Below are positions 36,601 to 51,600 of a stretch of 64,000 nucleotides of DNA, piece by piece. Positions within the stretch are counted from its first letter, which is position 1. Each line of letters opens with the position of its first letter. Source of the stretch: Cristatella mucedo (taxonomy: Eukaryota; Bryozoa; Phylactolaemata; Cristatellidae); contig WPIO01000131.1 in the NCBI GenBank assembly GCA_009760855.2, positions 402,501 through 466,500 on the forward strand. Direction: 5' to 3'. The notes beneath the pieces are model-generated. The model worked only from the letters and a program-made list of their open reading frames with translations, was not told the DNA's origin and did no database searches. The translations under genes and the position numbers were made by a program.

Positions 36601-39600
36601 TTTATAGAATACCGTCAGTTCAAGTAAAAGATTCCGGATTGTATGTCTGCTCAGCTACAAATGACTACGGATCATCGTTTGGTTCTGTATTAATTGATGT
36701 GCAGGTCGGAGGTAATGGGACTCAATGAGACACTGCCTGTCTCGCGCATTTGTATTAGCGTGTACAATACCTGGTAAATCTAATCACTCTTTCTTGAAGT
36801 AACAGTGGCTGAATCATCCACGTTTATTAATGACAACAACAATAATAATAACAATGCACTTGATAAATTCCTCTCACAGAACTCATTCTCTCTCTAGGCG
36901 CTTTACATTTGCTGCAAAGGGCTCCGAGAGTTTCTCTTAGGATTGTTCCAGGCCTCAGCTTGCACGAGTCTGTAAAGTTTGCACCGACCAGCTGGTCATT
37001 CAACATTCCACACTGGTCACCTCCTTGCGGGCTCATCGCGGATAGTGTACTGACTCACCTGCACTCGTTCAAGGTAACTTCAAACCAACCTTGGTGACTG
37101 TGAAAAGCGGCAACAGTGACAGCGGAAGCATCAGCATCGGTGACACCTTCACCTTTCTCTGCGAGGCCAACGGAAGTCCGACCCCTAGCCTTACGTAGCG
37201 GAAAATCAAAGGCAATCAGGCGGTTACATTGCCAGGCAAGATCATCATCAATGGAAATAAACTCACGTAAGTAAGACTGTAGAAGCTCGTAATTAGAAAC
37301 GGAGATGGAGAGAAAGGGAAGAGGAGGCAAATAAAGCTAATGTCACAGACACAGACCAGAATTGAGAGAGAGAGAATGAGAATGAGGTGAGGAACAGCTT
37401 CTATTCTATAGGACACACTGACTGCTCCATACAAGAAGAAACACATACCGGGCTCCAACCTCACATACTTTTGAGTATAAGTATGCATGTCCTTCATTGA
37501 GTAAGTAGGTTATATTCGATGACAATACGCCTGCGTCGTGCCTTTTGTGATACATATCTATCTATCTCTCTCTCTCTCTCTCTCTATAGATATATAAATA
37601 TATATCTATATATCTATATCTATACATATATATATATATCCGAGTATAATGTAGTCGTGCTGTGATGGCACAACTTCTATGCGTATGATACAATTATCGG
37701 GGAGATGTGAGATAATTAATTAAATTGCACGACTAAAGACCACATGTAATTTCACAAATAAATTTAATTTTGAATTTTCTATTCATTGGTGGAACTGGTG
37801 AATAGTTGGCTTTTGATCGGAGCATTAGCTAAATACGCATATAAAGACTGGAAATTGTCTCTTCTAGAACACCTTAAATACTTTAATAGTAAAAATAATT
37901 ATAATATAATTAATAGTTATTGCTTGTTTAGATAGGGATACCGCGTTTAAGTGGGTCCATGCATTTGTGACATGCCGTCTTGACTTCTGTAACTCACTGC
38001 TTGCTGGCCTACCGGCATGTGCAATCAGGCGGTTACAGCTGGTGCAAAACTCCGCAGTTGGGCTTGTCTGTCGTGAGCACCGCAGTTGCCACACCATTCC
38101 ACTCCTCGCCGACTTGTAGTGGCTACCAGTCAAGCAACGGATCGACTTCAAGGTTTTGTCGCTCAATTTTAGATCACTTCATTCTTTGGCTCCAGCCTAT
38201 CTCTCAGATCTACTCCCCCATCAGGCCAAGCATCGTACCACCCGCTTTTCGGAATCCAACAGTTTACCAATACCTCGTTCAAACCTCAAATCCGTTGGAG
38301 ACCGTGCATTTAGTTCGTATGCTCCCAAAGCCTGGGACTCCCTTCCGACCTGCGTCAGAACATCCCCTGACCTGACCACATTTAAAAAGAATTTAAAAAT
38401 ACACCTATTTAGGACAGCATTTAGTGGGTCCCTGTGATTCTTCCTTCATGTGCTTATGCGTTCTGACACTGTGCATGCTGCCGCTAACCGCACTTGCATG
38501 GTGACCCTGTGCATGTCACCCCTAACCATGTTATTCATGTTTATCAAGCATGATATTTATTACTCACCGTTCAATCGTGGTTCTCTTTGCAGCAAATGTG
38601 AACCGCCAAGAAAGAGATTGAGTTCTCTGAGGGCGCTTAATCAAGTGCATTATTATTATTATTATAATAAATTTGATACAACGTCCTCAGAGAACTCAAT
38701 CTCTTTCTAGGCGCTTCACATTTGCTGCAAGGAAAGCACGATTGAATGGTTAGTATCAGCCTTTTAAATAAGCAAAACGAATGACATGGTTATGGATGAC
38801 CTATACAGGGTCAGCATGCAAGTATGGTTAGTGGAAGCATGCACAGTGTCAGCACGCATAAGCACACGAAGGAAGAGTCACAGGAAACCGGTAAATAATG
38901 TGATAACATTCAATATTAAGTCATATCAGCCAAGAAAAAAAAATTGCTTGTCGGTATTGCTATATGATTTTTCACACGTAAAAGCTTGAATCAAATGCAC
39001 AGGGGAAGATAAGGAAACGGAGAGCCTGAAAGAGAGGAATATATACAGAAAGAATGAAAGACAAAGACACGGATCGACTCACACTAAGGAGTCGTAATGA
39101 TACAGAATTGGAGAGATGGGTAAAGCTGATTGTTAGTAACAAGAACAAAGTGAGCCATCGTGCGATTCGTGGCGTCCTTAGCGAGGACATGCAACTGAGA
39201 AGAAATGGTTCCGGGTTCGTTATCAGTCCTCGATCGCCCTACGATAGCCTCAGCTGTAATGGAAGTAGTGCCCAAATCAGTTGTAGCTTGAAAAGTTGTG
39301 GTTCGTCATGGACGGTCTGTTGTCAGCATTGTCAGCTGAATTGGGGATCTCCTATAGGCATCATGCGGGTCATTGCCAACGACAGAAAATGCGACAGCCA
39401 CTTTTCCGTGACTGCACTTGTCACTGTTTATAATCTGAACGTGACAGTTAACTGATTATTTCTCTCAAGAGTTATTGTAATGTGTGAAACGCATGCCTAT
39501 CTACAATTCTACAAAAAGAAAAATGAATAACTGCATGGTACTAAGCGTAAATTCGGTAGCGCACTGAAAGCATAACGGGGTTCAAAATAATAAATTATAA

Positions 39601-42600
39601 ATAGATAATAAATAATAATAAGGTATTTCAGTATGCATTCAGGTCAAAAGACTTAACCTCACGCAACGAAAATGAAGTGCGAAGCAAAGCTGAGTCAGGA
39701 CGATAGTTGAGAAAATGAGTGGAGTTGGCCACTCAGTACGGCTGGATATGATGTGCCGCAAGCGACAGCAGGAGAGCAGATGTTGCATAAGAATTGCGGA
39801 AGTGAGTTAAAAAAACCAGGAGCTCCGGATCTGATAAAGCTTGGGCAGCCAACGGTCGTTAAACGGAGAAAAGAAGACACTAATTTATTGTCCCTAGATG
39901 ACCTGAGGGTACGAACGGGGCTGAAACTGGTGCACCAGTTATGCTAGTGAGGGGTTTTTGCGAAGCCATTAAATCATGGAATATACTAGAATTGTATATC
40001 ATTATAATCAACAGCCATGGTATTCTTTTTTAATCGTAAATGATTAAGGTGTTAAAGTATGGAGTTGTTTTGAAGTGTCGGCCTGTGGAGTTGTGACTCT
40101 ACTCGAAAGCGTAGCCGCAATTGTCCTTTTAAGGGATTGCAGCTTGATACATCCAAACAGCTAAACAATCTATAGTTTAGTTGGAAAAGTTACTGTTTTG
40201 TAACTGATATATTAAACAAATTTGTCAAAAGCCTGAAAGGAGATTGCATAAAATTTATTTCCAGTTCAAATTCCATGGATTGCAGGTAACAGGTTCCGCT
40301 GGGCCGACTTCAGTAATTATTGCTAATTAGCATTGAGTGGGTGCGAAACCAAAATGCTTTGCACAATCCAATTTAATGCCGCTTAATTTGGCTCCGTGCT
40401 AAATTACTAGCCGCTAAGACGACGGCCGCAGGCTCGAGCTATTCCACTGAAGCTATTGCGCATGAAGCGAAGTTAAGTTTACTTAGAGCGCCATGCAAAA
40501 AAAATTTCCTTGGTTATCTCATACTGTATAATTGTATCATAGGCTCTTTCTTCTGCAGGATTCCGTCATTCCAAGCAGATGACGCCGGCTTATATTTGTG
40601 CACAGCGCAAAACCAGTACGGTTCCTTATCGAATGGAGGAAGCATTACTTTGTATACTGAAGGCAAGGCACGCGTGCGAGAGCAACAGTTTATTTAACCA
40701 GATGCCTAATGACTCACAATTAGCCTGACCTCACTATAGTCCTTCACTATTTCAGCAAAGATGGCACTATTTGGTCACAATTTTTCACGATTCGGTAACA
40801 ATTCGCGAGGCGCCAAATTTGGTCAGAATTTCAGAGGAATGGCAAATACCGTAAGGAAACAGCGTGGTGGACGCCGATTCAAGCATGCATAGGCTTAATT
40901 GCACTATTCACCTGGCCATTTTAGTGAACGTGACGAAACAGCACTTTTTACAGTACATTAGTACCTGCTTTAAACGTTTGCTGCAAAATACTGAAGCGGC
41001 ACATTTCGATGGCGCAGCGTAAACATGAATCAAATGGCATTGGATACATGTTCGGTGAGCCTTTATGGCGCACTAGGTAAGGCGGTTGCTTTTCAAGACC
41101 ACGGTCCGAGGTTTTGGGATCGATTCCTGCGGTGGGTGATTCTTTATCGCCACTGCAAACGGTGGTGAAAGCCGTAAAGGCTGTTCTGTCGCTATAAAAA
41201 AGGGGCTGTTTAATTAGCTAGTATTTTTTTATTTTATGCACGGGTGCAAACAATCTGCCCAAAGAGAAATGTTCGTTGTCCGAGTAAGTGACACTTGGAC
41301 GCTTGGCACTAGCTGTATTTTAAGAGCACATCTCTTGGAGCCTTGCTAATTCAGACTTCCATGGACGTTCTGATACCCAGCTAACCACATCCAGAATTAG
41401 TTTATCACTAAATCCTGGATCGAATCGAACCCTACCTTGAGTGAGGGGTGAGACTAAGATGCTTCTCACTAGAAATTCTTTTGACACACCCACCTCTTCA
41501 GGAACGGCCGCAGCAGTAATAATTATCGGCCCCCGTCAAGAGTGGACCTGTAAATTATTGTAGGCCACGATAATACAAATTATAATTATAATATAATATG
41601 CACTTGATAAAGCGCCCTCAAAAAACTCAAATATTCTTTCTTCAACGGCACTTTACGTTTGCTGCAAAGGCCGCACGATCGAATGGTTAGTGGCTGCATT
41701 CTCAATGACAACAAGCAGAACGCTCAGGATCAGCTTGCAAATATGGTTAGTGGCTGCATGCACAGTGTCGGCACTCATAAGCACATACAGAAAAAATCAC
41801 ATGGCTCACTAAATGCTATGATAAATGGATGCATTTTTTTTTTAATTTTTTAAATGCAGTCAAGTCAGAAGATGTCGTGACGCAAGTCGGAAGTGAGTTT
41901 CAGGCTTTGGAAGCATGCGAACTAAAGGCACGATCTCCAAAGTATTTGAGGTTCGTACAAGGTGTGGGTAAACTATTAGACTACGAAAAGCGGTTGGTAC
42001 AACGCTTAGCCTAGTGGGGGAGTAGATCTGGTTGGTAGGTTGGTACCAAAATAATGAAGGGAATTAAAAGTGAGTCACCGAACCTTAAAGCCGATGGGTT
42101 GCTTGACTGGAAGCCATTACAGGTCGGTGAGAAGTGGTGTAATGTGGCAACTGCCGTGCTCACGACAGACAAGCCTGGCTGTAGAGTTTAGCACCAGCTC
42201 TAAGCGCCTGATTGCACAAGCCGGTAGACCAGCAAGCAATTAGTGACAGAAGTCAAGACGGGATATCACAGATGCATACACCAATTTAGATGTGGTATCG
42301 CTGTCTAAACCAGCCAAAATTTAAGCTATGCTATGTAGCTGAAAGTAGGCAGACTTTACTGTTGAGCTGAATTGATCATCTAATAAAAGGTCACTTCGAA
42401 ACAGGACACATAGGTTTCGTGCAGGTTCAAAGTGGATATATAGGCAGAACCGATTTTGAGCAATAACCTTTCCAATTTACGAATTACACTTGGTTTTCCC
42501 ATAATTAGTAAGTTTGTTTTATCATTCAATTTAAGAAAGTTTGCTGCCACCAAAGTGTGGATGTCATCAATGCATGCAGCAAGGGAGTTGAGAAAATTCT

Positions 42601-45600
42601 ACGTGCTCGAGGGCTGGGTGAAATCAAGGCAAGGGTACAACTGATACGCCATCTGCATAGAAGTGACTGCCTAACTCTGTGCCTTTGAAATCACATTGAC
42701 CAGTGGGAGAGTATAAACCTTGAAAAAACGCTACCACACACGATGCCCCGAGTTATCCCATAATCCAGAGTTCCTCGGATGATCTTGGTCCTATTCACAT
42801 CAATTCTCTGGAGTTTACCACTGAGATAGGACCTGAACCATTGCAGTGCAGTGCTAGCGATACACAGGCCAAATAAGATGCGCTCGAGAAGGTCCCGGAT
42901 GGGGATCGATTGTATCAAAAGCGCACTAAAGATCAAGCTAAGCAAGCAGAGAGACCCTACTTAAGTCTGCATTCCTAAGTAGTTCATTTATACAACATGC
43001 CGACTCTGTGGAGTGATTGGCTCCAAGGCTAGACTGGTACTTACTAGCAAGGCTTGAAATTTATTTCAATTTATCAGTTCAGCTGGCCGGCCGCGCCTCG
43101 TTTCAGTGTCTTTGATAGAACGGGTAGAAGCGAGACGGGGTAGAAGTTGCTTAAGTCGTCTGATTCTCGCGTTTTTTTCTTGAACAGTGGTCTGAATACA
43201 GCCTTTTTCAAAGGTGCTGGGATTTGATTTAAGGCCAATGACATATTTATGATGTTAGTCATGGTAGCATGGCAGCAGCAGATCTATGTGTCTTTGAAGC
43301 AGAACATTGGGATAGGGGTGTTGAGGGCTAGTTGTCTTGTTTGATCGGGATGCGAGGTTTAGATCAAGGTCATTAGTAACCTTGCGGAATGTAGACATTG
43401 AGGTGCTGCAAGGAACAGGGGAAAGCGATTCCAGGGGGATACATATCATAAAGACAGTGCTGGCTCAATGAGGGATTTAAGATATGTGCATGTGGTTTTA
43501 GGAAATGTCACCGGTCAAGGTCAGCTGACGGGTTAGAGAGTAACTGATTGCTGAAATGAGTGCAGGTATTTGTGCACGCATGCACAGATGTTATTGGATG
43601 CATGCGTGCATGTGATTGGATGTTTAATTGGCAGAGCCTGATGAGATAATGAAGGGTTGTTATTCTTTCATAACGATGCAGCTGGTAAAGATACAATTGC
43701 AGTTCAATTGGATCTTTCTGCCGTGGCTCATGCTAACAGCTTTAGTACGCCTGCAGGTGGAAGCGTAACAATCAACTGGTTGCCATTGAAGCTGGAGGTT
43801 GTAGCTAGCGGGGCGCTACTCAGCAACCGCGACGAAAACTCATTCCTGTCTGGCACGAATTTGGTGATCACCGGCCGCACCATCGGTGACTCAACGCTTA
43901 CGTTGGAGTGGAGAAAGGATGGGCAGTTGCTACCCAGCATTGCTTCACCTGGCCAGGCTGTACCCAAGTGAGTTAACCTAAAACGTGGCTTGACGCAATG
44001 AAGCCCCTGCTAGTCGGAGAACAATTGCCTTCAAAGTGGTCCGGAATTTTAGTCGCCAAACCAACCTCGAAAAAATATCTGTCCTCGAAATAGGTAAACA
44101 TATATAAGTTTTTTTTTACCATGTTCTATAACAAATTCAAATGACGCGGATGTAGGAAAGATAGTGAACATTCACTTGTTAAAGCCCTAAACCGCTAGGC
44201 CAGCATGCTTAAGTCCCGCCTTTTACCTGGAGTTTTGGTTTTAAGATGGTCACCCGATCCCGTGTAATCCATTTCCGACGTCAATACTGAGCTTTAATTC
44301 TTTCTTTGGCATATTAATATAGACTTGAGGAATAATCTGATATATTTTAGCTGTCGTTAGATGCTCAGGATTATCCTGTCAGGTTAAGCCCGTCGACAGC
44401 CAGTACAGAGCCAACACCGGAGCTTTGTAGTTTTGCTAACAAATCAGGCGTACGGTAGGGCTTAGCTCCAACACCAGCTATGGTCAACCATTTCCCTTGC
44501 CAATTCATCTGGCTGCCAACCATGTTTTTGATAGAACAATAACGAGTGTGCGTCGTGTTTCCCAGACAGGCTCTTCAGCTTGGAATTTGCTTTCGGCCAT
44601 TGTTCAGCCAGTGTGCAGTTAATTCTACGTCAAACCAGCTCAGTCTAGGAGCATTTTTGCAAATTCAAACGCCTAAAAAGTGACAACCGGACGGCTAGAA
44701 AAAGAAACAGTAGTTCAACGAAGCCACGCTGGTGTGAATGAGCCTCCAGTAAAAACTAAGAAAGAGCGAATCAGGACATTTAAAATGCAACCGCTCTTTA
44801 AACGAAAGAGATGCGACTTACGTTACGATCTTGCCATTTTTTTGCAGCCTCAAGGCCATAACTGCAGCTTCCTCCGGCGTCTACACATGCCAAGCAGTTG
44901 TTGATGGATTCGGCCCAATTTTGCCTGGCCAGATCAGTGTTATCGTGCTAGGTAAGATCAGGTCATTACTGTGTGCTTACACGCATTAGCTACTGTCAGC
45001 AAGTTTGCTCTGCTTTGACCCTTCCGTTCCCATTCGCGGCACAGGATTCAACAGCAATCACTACTTTGGTTTTCGGGTAAGCAGCAGATAGATTCTTTCG
45101 TGTGGCACCGGAGGCTTGCGACTTCATTGGCTACGTTTGCAAATGATTTGATGATGCTCAAGGCTCGTCAATGTCTCACCGTATATTGATCGTCTTGAAA
45201 TTGTTGATCAGTTTTATCGGAAGAAACACCGCGGGGCTGCATCCCCAAATCGTGTTTCCCAGACAGGCTCTTCAGCTTGTAATTTGCTTTCGACCATTGT
45301 TCAGCCAGTGTGCACTTAGTTCTACGTCAAACCAGCTCAGTCTAGGAGCATTTTTGCAAATTCAAACGCCTAAAAAGTGACAACCGGACGGCTAGAAAAA
45401 GAAACAGTAGTTCAACGAAGCCACGCTGGTGTGAATCCATTAAAATCTAAGAAAGAGCGAATCAGGACATTTAAAATGAAACCGCTCTTTAAGCGAAAGA
45501 GATGCGACTTCTCTCCGGAAATTCCAACCTAAAGAAGACTAGCACTGCTGCACAGGTCTAGCAGCAGTTCCGTAAAAATAAGGTAGGAATTCGCCCTCAT

Positions 45601-48600
45601 TAGGATTGATAGTCGTCATGAGCTAATTGGCTTCAGGTGAGGAGCTAAATGAACGCTATGGACGAACGTTGGGCTCGAAGACAGCAGCATACTCCATTGT
45701 AAGATCAGTGCCCACCCTTCAGGGACAGAACCGTGGACCGTCAGCCTTCCCAGCCCGTACTTGTTAAACTTGCTGACTCTATAGTAAGGACCTTGATATT
45801 AATGCGGCATAAATACGATAAGGATTCACGTTCACATCCGCTACTGCTTTTCGAATTCATTAGCAACATTAAAAACAAGGATTTTATTGGTCTATAAGCT
45901 CGGGCACCTCACACTATTCCGGACACTGCGCTGAAACGAGAAGTACGGAATTCCCAGCCACAACTGGGCTCAAATAAATTTTGTGAGTACTCTTGTAAAA
46001 CATTGTACATTTCATCAGTAGACTCTATCGCATACTATGAACTTTTACGTATGGTGGACAATAATGACGTCAACGATTAGTTATAACACGAACTAAATCA
46101 ATCAACGTAAACACACAAACATAATGCACGGCAGCTGGTCACGGAGTCAAGATCCTACTTTAAACTGCCGTCGAAATACGGATGGTCTCGATATCCACCC
46201 AAAGCTGATAACAGCCTTTTAAGGGCGTGAGAACTGAAGTCGATTGATCTCGAAACCGTCAGTCGAGCCGAACGCAGAAGGCACGGTTGGCTCCATCTGG
46301 AGAATTCGGGGTTTCGTACTAGCTTGGAGTCGGTGGACACCTTGCGATTGTGAATCCGTCGAGCCGACTTGTGCAGGAAGCATTGGGTTGCAGCGAGGCT
46401 GACCTCATCCACAATTCTAAAGCAGGCAGGCTGAAACTGCGGCTACAAGGTGTGGACAGGCAACAAGGACACTAGCCGATGGCCGATGCCACATCAATGA
46501 TGCTGTTCTGACAAGTAACAATGCACTGCAATTCAATAGTGAGTAATTTCAATTATTGATTATACATTAACTGGGATGCGACTTAACAGAATCATACCAC
46601 ACATCCACTGATTTTAGTGATAGCTGTATGATAGGAACTAGTGCATGTACTTCCTGTGCAATTACTCAGGAAAACGGTAACGAAGCTGTATTGCTGACGA
46701 TTTTGACTTACGGTGACAGAATACCAATCGTAAGATTGCAGCAAATAGTTTTTGCCATACATTTCTATCGATCGAATCTTTAAGGCTTGGAAGCAGATTA
46801 ATCAAAATGGTGCTATCAAAATAGAATACATCAGCACGATCAGAAGGAGTATCTGATTAACTAAGTCCATGTAAAAAATCGAAAATCTGCCGTCAATGTT
46901 TACTTTAAGCTTTACATTTAGGGTTTTTAAAGTTTGGTAAAAAGTCTGAATTAATGTAAAAAAAATTCCTATATTTGACGTGCTAAAATGCAGGCAGTAT
47001 TTAGTGGTGAAATTTCTGTTGCCTCGATCTCCGGTTGACAGCTAAATGACCTACTGTAATCCTTCCCCGCTTTGCGGAAGGTCACCTTTTCTTCATATGT
47101 GATGAAATCAAATGCACGCGACGAAAATGCCCTGGCTGCAATCTACGTTGGCTAGGACCCAGAGCGTCTTCTGAAAAAATTATCGATGCATTTTCTTGCT
47201 CTGTCTATCTCGAACGCTTTCACAGTTGTACATACATACGAAATTTACTGAGACTTGTAATTAATGGCTTGGAGGTAGATGTCGCAGTAGATGAGCCAAA
47301 CAAGAAGTGGAAGTGGCCATTGATTGATTAAAATAAAAACAAGAACAAATGCACTGCTTCTCTTTCATCCAAAGCCAATCAAACAGCCATTTTGCGGTAA
47401 TGACGTAAAACATTAAGAAATTCATGTTCAATCTTTGAGAACGAAATCATTTTCTAGGCACGTTGCATGTACGTTAAAGGAAGACCGTATATTTTGTTAG
47501 TGATTGCATGTACAGTGTTGGCGTCGATAAGCAGGAGATTCATAAGATTCATTACGCGTTGCAGGGATTTTGATAATCCTGAGAGGTACAGGTGTGTTTT
47601 TTCCTTGTCTAAAAGTCAAGAGATTTTCGACGTCTGTTGGGAGTGAGTTACAGACTTTAGGAGAATAAGCAATAAAGGCACTGTTGCCAAAGAATATGAG
47701 ATTGGTCAGAGACGCAGTTATGCAACTTGAGTTAGAAGAGTGGGTGGTATGATAGGTATTTGGGTTAAGGTGATTTAGGTGAGTATTCGGGATACATGGT
47801 AGCTGATGCAAGATAATGATAAAACCCAAATTTGACCGGCTAGAGAAGGGATATGCCTAGGTATTGGCAAGTTCCACTGTATTTCTAATGTCGTTTGACT
47901 AAAAGCTTGACTACACAGCATCTCTGCTGCACTCGCTGTAGCTGGATCGTCCCCAACCTCTCCTAAGGTCACGGTCAACGGTAAAGAGTCTGGAAGTGTT
48001 TACACCAATACCGTGCTGAACTTGCTCTGCGAAGCCAACGGCACCCCAGTTATAAGCTACACGTGGAAGCGAGTCAATGAATTGCCAGCCACGGCCATCA
48101 TTAACGGCAATAAACTCACGTAAGTATCGGGTAGAGATCTGCTAAAGAGGCACTGAGACATTGAAATGTGGAGAGAGTTCATGAGTACCGGTGAAGGGAA
48201 AGAAGCCAAATAAGAAAGATGTAAGGAAGTTTGCGTAAATATCCAACTGCTAAGAACAGTCATATTAGTCACTACATCAGATGTGCACACTGCAGCAAAC
48301 ACAGCCGCTAAGTAAAGTTCATGTGAACGTCCTTTCTTAAGCCGTCGCTTCAAGAGGATTTGTCACCGATAATAGTAATAGTAATAATACGTTTGATATA
48401 GTGCCGTCAGAGTACTCAATCTCTTTCCAGGCACTTTACAATTGCTGCGAAGCAAGCACGATCGAATGCTGAGTGGTAGCATGCTCATCAAATAACAGGT
48501 TTAGGACTGATATGCTTAGGGTCAGCATGCAAGTAGATTGTCCAGAAGATAGACAAGATCAGGGAGTCCATCCGTGCGATGACATCATTCTTCCTAGGAT

Positions 48601-51600
48601 GCTGTCCATCGATTCCTTGCAGCACCTCAATGTCTACATTCGAACAGGTTGCTAGTGACCTCGCCCTGAATTTCGTATCCCAATAAAAAAAGACAAGTCT
48701 TTCGGATCCTATTCCCACTGCCCTGCTACGTTGAAATTGATCTGCTGCTGACATGCCTGGCTAGCATCATTAATATGTCATTAGCCTCAGATTATGTCCT
48801 AGCGCCTTTCAAACAAGCTGTAGTCAGGCTACGACTCAAGAAAGCGACAATAGACCAAGAGAACTTGAACAAATTCCGCCCAGTCTCCCTTCCACCATTC
48901 CTAACAAAGACACTGGAACGAGTCGTGGCAGACCAGCTGAACTCAAGTATTGAAACTTCAAAACTTGCTAGTAAGTACCAGTCTAGCATTAGAGCTAATC
49001 GCTCCACAGAGTCAGCATTGCTTCGGGTGTATAACGACGTACTTAGGCATGCAGGAATGGGTAAAGTATCTCTGCTTGATTTGCTCAATCTTTCTACGGC
49101 TTTTAATACTATCGATCGCCAAGTCCTTCTTGAGCGCCGCCTCCCAACTTGCATGGGCATCACTAGCACTGCTCTGGAATCGTTCAGGTCTTATCTAAGT
49201 GAGAGACTCCAGAGTATTGATATGAGTGGAAAAAGATCGTGCGAGGTGCCTCTGAAATATGGGGGTACCTCAAGGTTCCGTAATTGGTCCGGTTTTTTTC
49301 TGGGTTCATACTCTCCTTCTTGCCGATGTGATTGCCATGCACCATCTAGGCTTTCACTTTCATGCGGATGACACTCAACTGTAGCTTTCCTTTAATCCCT
49401 CCTAGCCCTCCAGCACGTCGAATTCTCTCAACTCCTTTGCTACATGCATTGATGACATCCACACATGGATGACAGCAAATTTTCTTAAATTGAATGATAA
49501 TTAAACCAACTTACTAGTTACGGGTAAAACAAGTGTGATTCAGAAATGGAAAAGGCTGACGCTCAAAATAGGCTCTGCCAGCATATCCCCTGTTGAATCT
49601 GCACAAAATCTAGGTGTCATCTTTCAAAGTGACCTTTCGTTAAAATACCACACCAGCTCCGCAATCCAGTGAGCGTACTTTCAGTTACATAACGTTGCTA
49701 AAGTTCGGACTTGTTTAGACAGGGATACCACATCTAAGTGGTTAATGCATTTGTCACATCCCGTTTTCACTTCTATAACTCACGGCTTGCTGGTCTACTG
49801 GCCTGTGCAATCCGGCGCTTACAGCAGGTGCAGAACTCTACAGCTAGGATGTCTGTAGTGACCGCATCACACTACTTCTCGCCAACCTATACTGGCTACC
49901 AGTCAAGCAAAGGATCGGCTTCAAGGTGTTTTCACTCACCTTTAGGTTCCTCCACTTATTGGCCCCAGCCGACCTATCAGATCTACTGCCTTACCAGGCT
50001 ACGTATCGTACCACCAGCTTTTCCGAATCTAACTTTTGACCTATGCTTCGTAAAAACCTCAAATCATTTGGAGACCGTGAATTAGTTCGTACGCTCCCAA
50101 AGCCTGGAACTCACTCCTGACTTGCGTCACAACACCCCCTGATTTGACCACATTAAAAAACACACTTATTTATGACAAAATTTAGTGAGTCCCTGTAACT
50201 ACTAATTTATGTGCTTATGCGTTCTGACACTGTTGCGTGCTGCTATCAAACAAACTTGCATGCTGACCCTGTGCATGACACCCCTAATCATGTTATTCAT
50301 GTTGCATATCAAGCATGATACCACTCATCATTAGATCGTGTTTCCATTGCAGCAAATGTAAAGCGCCTAGAAAGAGATTGAGTTCTCTTTGAGCGCTTAA
50401 ACAAGTGTATTATTATAATTATTATTAAGTATGGTTAGTGGCAGCATGCATAAGCTCATAAAGGATGAATCACAGGGACCCACTAAATACTATGATAAAG
50501 AGTTGCGTTTTTAGTTCTTTTGTAAATGCGAAAAAGTCAGGAGATATCGTGACCAAGGTCGCAGTGAGTTCCAGGATTTTGGAGCATACGAACTAAAGTC
50601 AAGGTTTTTAAAGGATTCGAGGTTTGTACGAGCTACAGGTAAATACTTAGACTTCAAAAAGAGGGTGGTACGATGCATAGCCTCATGGTGGAGTAGATCT
50701 GATGGGTGGGTTGGAGCTAAAGAAGTAGTCGTGTGTCTCCTGGAATCGTGGTAGTGATATTTCCTGGTTATTAGTCAGGGTTAGATGCTCCCTCTTGATG
50801 ACACTCCGGGAGTGTTTCATTCCTTAAAAACCGCTGTATGCCGCAGCGATATCTGTGAAGGCTTTTCTGCCGATATATAGGTGAAGCCACCTAATCTGCT
50901 TAGCTTAATGCATGACAGCAATATGTCATGGGGGTGCCTGCTTAGTAGCCCACAAGTCTGAAAGATGATGATTTAACAGCTTTACTTATGTACACCTAAA
51001 TGCTTGCCACTTGTGCCAACCTCCCCTTGGGGCTGTTCTTTCCTGCATGATCAGAATGCAACTTTGCTGACCCTACTAATAGGTGCAATCGAAAATGCAT
51101 ATAATTATTTCGCTATTTCGACTAAATACACCTTCTTGAATGCCGCTGCTTTAGCCTGGGCATATAAGTTAAGAACCTTCAGCAGGAAACCCAGCCATTG
51201 CAGGTGAAAATTTAAGATGATCCCAATTACTATTTTAAGCATCGCATCTAGTCATCTTCTTGCCCTGTCAAGCACTACTCGTGAGTCTCTTTAACTTAGT
51301 TCATCAGTCCTTCGATATACCATTTTGCCAATCTTCTAGCCTGCCTCCGAATTAAGGATTCAATACTAGCTGATTAACTAGCCTCTTCTTCATAGCGACA
51401 GAAGAGTCTTTATGGTATTACCACTGCATGCAGTGGCGATAAAGGATCGCCCACTACCGGAATCAAATACACGGCATCCTGGACCGAGGTCGTGAAACGC
51501 AACCACCTAACCTAGTGTGCCACCACGGCTCACCAATACTTAATAAGCCCTAATAATATGAGACCTGATTATGGAAGACGTCATTTAAATAATTCCTTGG

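Noticed and set aside
39054-39455. 133-codon Cys-rich frame in a block conserved among cassettes
   Set aside because: The block is homologous in cassette 3, but the frame is not kept there; conservation reflects segmental duplication rather than coding.
43657-43756. Upstream extension of exon E as coding sequence
   Set aside because: Starting there would break the phase 1 junction and is not similar in cassette 2. The CTGCAG/CTACAG acceptor with a branch-point-like site fits both copies.
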